Of a stretch of 64,000 nt of DNA, positions 58,701 to 64,000 are shown one piece after another. The stretch spans positions 5,952,001 to 6,016,000 of the forward strand of contig OX442323.1 of assembly GCA_949358305.1 (NCBI GenBank), read 5' to 3'. Numbering within the stretch: the stretch's first letter is position 1; each line of letters begins with the position of its first letter. Source of the DNA: Strigamia acuminata. Taxonomy: Eukaryota; Arthropoda; Chilopoda; Geophilomorpha; Linotaeniidae. Made by a program: the position numbers and the translations under genes. The notes beneath the pieces are model-generated. The model was not told the origin of the DNA, did not search any database, and saw only the letters and a list, made by a program, of their open reading frames with translations.

Positions 58701-61260
58701 AAATAACAAACACAAATGTCCTTATTCTTTTCTGCAGACAGTCGACAGTATTTTTATCTAATTGCTTGCAAATCACGCGCTGTTTAGGGACGTTTGAGTG
58801 CGCGATTTCTCTTGTATGGTCGATTATTGCAGTTTGGATTGTTCTGGAGACGAAATTGTTTGGTTTTTACATTGTGGGGAGAAATTATACGCGTTGTCAC
58901 ATGTTTGTTGTTGTTTTTTGGAGTTTGGAAAAGAAATTACTATGCTAATTTTATCCACGCTGGCTGAAATGTCTGCCGGCTTTGGAATTTGGAAAACTAT
59001 GGTAATTACTGGTACGAAAATTAAAATAACACAAGGTTTGTATTGTGAGGAGCTGTAATTTTAACTGTCAAAAAAACGTGCATATAATTTACCTCATTCA
59101 GTTGGCACTAAATATGAAAAAAGGCTAAATTCTTCATATTTGTCGTGGTAACTTTAAAAAAAAATATTTTTTTTATTTTAACTTAAAGATGATTCTCCAA
59201 AAAGTTCCTAAAACCATACGGGGCACCGTCTAGGGCCCCCTAACTGTGCCCGGGACAGTCCCAAATGTGATCCACAGATATTTGACAATATTTGAACCAT
59301 TAATGTCAAATAGTGAAGTTTATATCTTTGTTGAATTAATTGTAAGGCCCTTACCTATGATGCAAATCATGTCATTCGGTAAAAGCCAAACCCTGTTTGC
59401 AATCTAGATAATTTGACCAGATGTTTGACCTGGGACTAGAAGGAGTAATTAAAGTTCTGGTATTTAAAATTAGGGCCTGGTTGGTAATGCAATTCGATAT
59501 GAATGTTAAAGGAGTGACCAGTGAAACGTTTGGGAGTTGGAACCACTCGAAGTAGATGATGTAGAGATTAGGCGGGAGGAGTTGCGAGACCAATGACATA
59601 CATTCGCTCCATTAACTATTTAGAAATGAAAGAAGGAAAGAAAAAAGTGGACGAACATAATTCTTAGTTATATTCTTAGTTGTTGGTTGGTCCCTTGCAT
59701 TCAAATGAGGCAAAAAAGTTTAAAGTTGTTGTTGTTGTTTGCTTAATGGGATTGATCGGTGTGATAGTTAATTGGAAAAAATGAAAACTGTCAGTTTTTA
59801 CTCTCTATTTGACTTTGACCTTTTTCCGTTGAGGATTTACGGCTCGGGGGTCCGCGAGATGGACATTATCTGTTCTTTGCGCGAGAAATAATAATAAATT
59901 TAAAGAGAAAAAATCGCGTCTTTTTTGCGTGTCAACGACCTCTGCTGATAAATAAGGGACTCGTACACTCGTAACCTGCATTAATTCAAATACACCTTTG
60001 GGAGTAAATAAATTGGCAATTAAAAATTAGTGTTTTAACCATATTACTCGCTCAAAAGTGGGTTTAATTCGGCGCAAAAAGCTAAATGGCCGAATGTGAA
60101 TAACCATGCAGTCAAGTGTGAATATTGACTGAAGAGAAAAAAGAATGTTTGTGCTTGTACTACCTGTGATTTGAAGTGTGCTATCTTCGTTCTCTTTTTT
60201 TTTCTTCTTACCCGGATCAATGACTGAAAAGCTGCTCCTTTTCCATGTCATAAAATGTGCGTTAAGTGCAATACGAGTTGTAAAATAATAACGAGCCTAT
60301 ATGGGTTTGATGAGGGGGAATGGAGAGATAAAGATGGAAGTATTCTTTCATAATCGATTGACATGACACTTACCATTGGAATATTTCTGGTACAAGTTGT
60401 AATTATGCTGTTTATATATTTGTGTCAATGTCTTTAGATGTTGCTCAATTTTTATTTTATTTTTTTTTTGTTTTTTTGGATTAGGTAATGGATAATAATG
60501 GAGATAGAGTAAGAAGTATTGGAGTTGACAACCCATCTCTCCGCTCTATTAAACGCTAATTTCATATTTCGAGCTGTTGTCAGAAATGTAGAAGGAAAAA
60601 TAAGTTCCAAATGGATGGAATTAGTGCAGTTATTTGATTTGATTTGATTTTTTTTTACTCGGCGTGTTTATTTTTAGCTGAATATTGGAGTTTTTTATGG
60701 TTTTAATAACACGGGAATGGTGACATTGAATAAATCATGCGGTGTGAGAGGTATTGCTGTGGAATTAACGGGTCCGAGTGGGATTTTTTAGGGTTAAAAT
60801 GGGTTAGGTTGGTTTCGATTTTTTGGGGTTTGGTTCGGAGATTATTTATGAGGTGTTTCGGTGGGATTTTATTCATTCATAAAATGGTTTTACACTTTTT
60901 TATTTTTTTGGTTAATTTTTCGGTTTGTAAGAAAAAATAATTAAGAAAATAATATTTTTCAATTCAAAAGGTTTAAAGATTACAAGGTCGAATGAATTGG
61001 ACCTGTTGGTTGCATTTGGCTCGCAATATCAACAGATAAAAGACCCATTCAAGGATTAGTTTATATTTTTTTCAAGAAAATTAATTTTTTTTTTTTTAAT
61101 TTAAAAAAAAAATTTTTTTTTTTTTTTTTTTTTTTAGAAAATGGAATTTAAATTTTTTTTAAAAATGTTTGCAAAAATCTAAACGTACGAAATGGGTCAC
61201 GTTTAGACGGATTAGAAGTTGGAAAAAAAATAGCCGAGTGTATTTTAGTTGAAAAACGAA
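55800..61260. other. dimm intron interval, no supported gene
   Basis: AT-rich, with homopolymer tracts, a (CT)n run near 56932 and a (TA)n run near 58078. ORFs here are low-complexity or lack recognisable motifs. Nothing supported. Confidence 0.45.
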
Positions 61261-61267
61261 AGCTTAC

Positions 61268-61500
61268 CTTAAATGTGTGGTAGTGGGGAATTGTGTGTGG
61301 AAGTAAACTCCTCTGCGCACTGCACACTGAATAATAAAAACTCACAACTGAGTTGGACTCTGAGACAGCAGAAAGGGCAATCTCGTGCCGCCAGCTTCGA
61401 ACCAAACACGCGGAAGTGCATTGGGAGCTGGTGGAGGAACGCTGCGTTCGCAAAATTGTCCGCGGGGCCTAGGACCGAGGCTGTGTCGTGGTTGGCCCCG
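61268..61500 (-). promoter_or_regulatory. Candidate distal first exon and promoter of dimm
   Basis: A GC-rich, CpG-containing island (about 61273-61640) ends on the minus strand at a strong donor, TTTAAG|GTAAGC, at 61268/61267. Initiator-like TCAGT words lie at 61326-61330 and 61347-61351. Unlike the other candidate 5' exons, the frame leading into the dimm ATG is open here from a methionine at 61453, so a 63-residue extension is formally possible if it splices directly to 31321. Its sequence is not recognisable, and a non-coding exon is more likely. Confidence 0.4.
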
Positions 61501-61639
61501 CTCGAGGCGCGCGCACCCTGCAACTCGTATCGACTCGTTGGCAAATGTTTCTCTTTAGGTGCGGCGTAGCCCCGTTATGATAAACGTCCAATAGTGCACT
61601 CTTGCCCGCCCATTTGCACGGGTGTAAATCAAATGACCG

Positions 61640-63020
61640 CGCCCGTGTCACGCCCATTCGTTTTTACTGTCTTTTTGCATATTATCGGTCGGAGAATTCG
61701 CGAGAAAAAATGGACGACTAATCACTCCCCCTTGTTGCTTGTTTTCCAACTCGCTTTCTCTCTGAGGAATGCGTTGACCTCTGGACTCTGGTCATTTTTC
61801 TTTTCCTCAAATTGGTGATTATTTCTTTTTTTTTTGGGTTTTAAAATATGATTCGTTTAATTACACATAAGGAAGGTTGAGATGAATTGATAAATGCTTT
61901 TTTCGGTTTTCCCCTCCTCGTGGGTACACCAATTCTCATTTGTCAGTTTGGAATGGGAGAAATTAAATTTTTGGACAGAATGAGAAATTTTATTATAAAT
62001 ATATATATATATATATTTAAAAAAAAAAATATTTTTTCATAATTTGATAATTTTTTTTTAAATTTTGACATCAGTTTCCATCTTCACCTGACAGAGGTGA
62101 GCAACCGATGCGGAATCCCAAAAGGCGACGCAATGTCTGCGAGGCATATCCAGGAAATGCTCTTGGTACGGGAGGCATGCCAAGTGCAGCTACTTTCCGA
62201 TCGACCCTAAGGTGCAATTTGTGCTCCACTCCTTTACTCATCTCTTTCAACCCATTTCATTTGGATGAATGGAAATAGAAAATAGAAATCCGGGTTTTTA
62301 ATTTTTTTTTTATTATTATTTTTTTTTTAAATATATATATAGCGAAACATCTCAGAAAAACATCTTCGATGATATATTGTCAATTATTTAACATTATTTA
62401 ATTTTATTTTTATTTTTATAAACCCAAATCTCCGAGTTATTAGTTTGGATAATCGGGGTTCTGCTGTATTTATTGATAGTACCATTTGGTAAACATCACA
62501 ATATATTTTTTCTTGTTAGATTTGAGAAGGAGAAGAGATATTACATCACTTTCTTGTCTTATCTGTTTCTCTTGGCTGCCTTTCCAGAGTATGAAGAGAT
62601 GTCTTTATCACTACTGAACCTATCATTTTATGTAATTTTTTTTCTCCTTGTGTGCTGGTAATTATAAACCATTGGTTGGTGTACTTTTGCAAACTCAATT
62701 GCTCAATTAGACTCTTTTAGTTTCATGTTTCTGGTAGTAAAAATTAGATTTTGAAAGTCCTAAAATTAATTTTAAAATTTTTTTTTTTTTTTACTTTTTT
62801 TTTTAGATTTTAGTTAAGACAATTCAAGTTTTTTTTTCTCTATACTCACTCACCCCTACCCCACTTCCCCTTAATTTTTTCTTGCAACTACCAAAGTGCA
62901 GTTGAAAGTCACGCACTAAGCTCGAAATTAGGTTCCACAATGCAGCAATTTTTTATTTTTCAAGAATAGTTGTGGCACGCTATTTGAGATAAGGTGGAAA
63001 ATTGCATGGGAGAAATTACT
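61640..63020. other. AT-rich flank, no gene seen
   Basis: TA-runs near 62000 and 62330 and several poly-T tracts. A less AT-rich patch at 62085-62225 with an inverted CACCTGACAGAGGTG word shows no known RNA fold or protein. Confidence 0.4.
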
Positions 63021-63060
63021 TAGTTTATAATTGGTCTTTTACTCTTCTTGTAAAATGTTA

Positions 63061-63240
63061 TGTCAGAAAATATTAGCTATAAATGGCGTAATTAAACGCG
63101 GTACGATTGCACCGGAATGTATCGAAACGCCAAATATTTATTTCACTTTCACTTCGCTAGATTTAACCAAGGGTTATTATCAATTTTATATGAAAATGAT
63201 TAAACGAATCGCTCCACAGACGTTAGACGCATATATAGTC
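63061..63240 (+). pseudogene. Gypsy-type reverse transcriptase fragment
   Basis: About 50 codons contain IYFTFTSLDLTKGYYQFYM, which matches the RT motif around the first catalytic Asp (usual form F-S-x-L-D-L-x-x-G-Y-x-Q). No neighbouring RT or LTR sequence is seen. An isolated relic, unrelated to the element at 38894-47912 as far as can be judged. Confidence 0.6.
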
Positions 63241-64000
63241 AGAAGATGGCGCCACCTATCAGTAATTTAGTTGTTCTGGTTTATTTTTCTCTCTCTCTCG
63301 CGTGTTTGTGTTTATGTTTATGCGGGTTGTTTGGATTTTTGAACAGCTAATTTGACGTGATTATAAGTAAAATTGATTGGACAATTGTGATTTTTATCAA
63401 GTTTTGTCTCTTGCACGCGACTGATGGAATAAATGACGCAAAAGCATGACCAGCCATGCGGTAGTGGATGACATTTATGCACAAACACAGACCTAGATCA
63501 ACACTTGTGGATGCGATAATTATTTCACTTATCACGAATTTAAATCACGACACAAGTTGTTGATGTACATGCACGCTGATTCGAGGTTTATCTCCGTTTT
63601 ATGAGGACATTAATGGCAGTAAAAGTCATATTTTTGCCTATTTAGTTAGAAATAAGGGCTGTTCTGTGCAATTTTACAAAAAAATAAATGTTGTACACGA
63701 AATAATGTCATTACAAAATAATGCTTTTAAATTAAATTAAATTCCAATTTGGAAAGAATGAAAAGAATTATTGTTTTTTACTTACAAAAACAGAGTTGTT
63801 GTGGATGGCAATTTTCATGGATGCATCACGTATTCTGAGGATATAAAAAATTGGAGTGTAAGCCAGAGACGCACAACCGGAAAGAAAAGGGAGGGCGGGA
63901 AAGGAAATGCAAGCCCATTTAGTTTAAACGAAAAAGAAAGGGGAGAAAGAGCAGATTAAAAAAGAGAAATAATAATAATAATGGGATTTAAGCGAAAAAC
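63241..64000. other. Right edge, no gene seen
   Basis: AT-rich, without recognisable ORF or repeat. The words AGATGGCGCCACC at 63245-63257 and GCCATCTGGCGGC at 1564-1576 share a core, perhaps by chance. Confidence 0.4.

Overview
The window is AT-rich animal nuclear DNA. Genes are split by short GT-AG introns, mobile elements are dense, and the recognisable proteins are metazoan. A Dimmed/Mist1-type bHLH factor, Gemin5, POLD2 and ALG1 together suggest an arthropod. The species cannot be told from the sequence. No tRNA, rRNA, CRISPR or prokaryotic gene was found. Layout, left to right: (1) 1-1450, minus strand, the 5' part of Gemin5 (six exons, running off the left edge). (2) 1561-2558, an inverted-repeat-bounded insertion in the Gemin5 upstream region. 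(3) 2573-3435, minus strand, the first 40% or so of ALG1, cut off by that insertion and with a stop codon at one exon boundary. (4) 4368-4696, an almost perfectly palindromic MITE flanked by TA, ending 55 bp before the POLD2 start. (5) 4752-24012, plus strand, complete POLD2 (10 exons, 447 residues); its last intron is 14,829 bp and holds MITEs, a LINE remnant and minisatellites. (6) 24060-30577, intergenic or 3' dimm sequence, with a GC-rich island, a 0.95 kb inverted-repeat element and a candidate last exon of dimm. (7) 30578-31321, minus strand, the main coding exon of a dimm/Mist1-like bHLH gene. (8) 31322-about 61500, inferred 5' introns of dimm, with three candidate 5' non-coding exons at 37461-37716, 53162-53290 and near 61268. 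A 9,019 bp Ty3/Gypsy-type LTR retrotransposon (38894-47912) sits in this interval. (9) 61500-64000, AT-rich DNA with a small Gypsy reverse-transcriptase fragment. How the genes relate: they are unrelated housekeeping genes (snRNP assembly, N-glycan assembly, DNA replication) next to one developmental regulator of secretory cells. No operon-like logic is visible. The most distinctive features are the giant last intron of POLD2, the truncated ALG1, the contrast between identical LTRs and decayed coding in the retrotransposon, several nested non-autonomous transposons with clear target-site duplications, and an apparent excess of the palindrome TGACGTCA around dimm. I found no convincing new multi-gene system; the novelty lies in elements and regulation.
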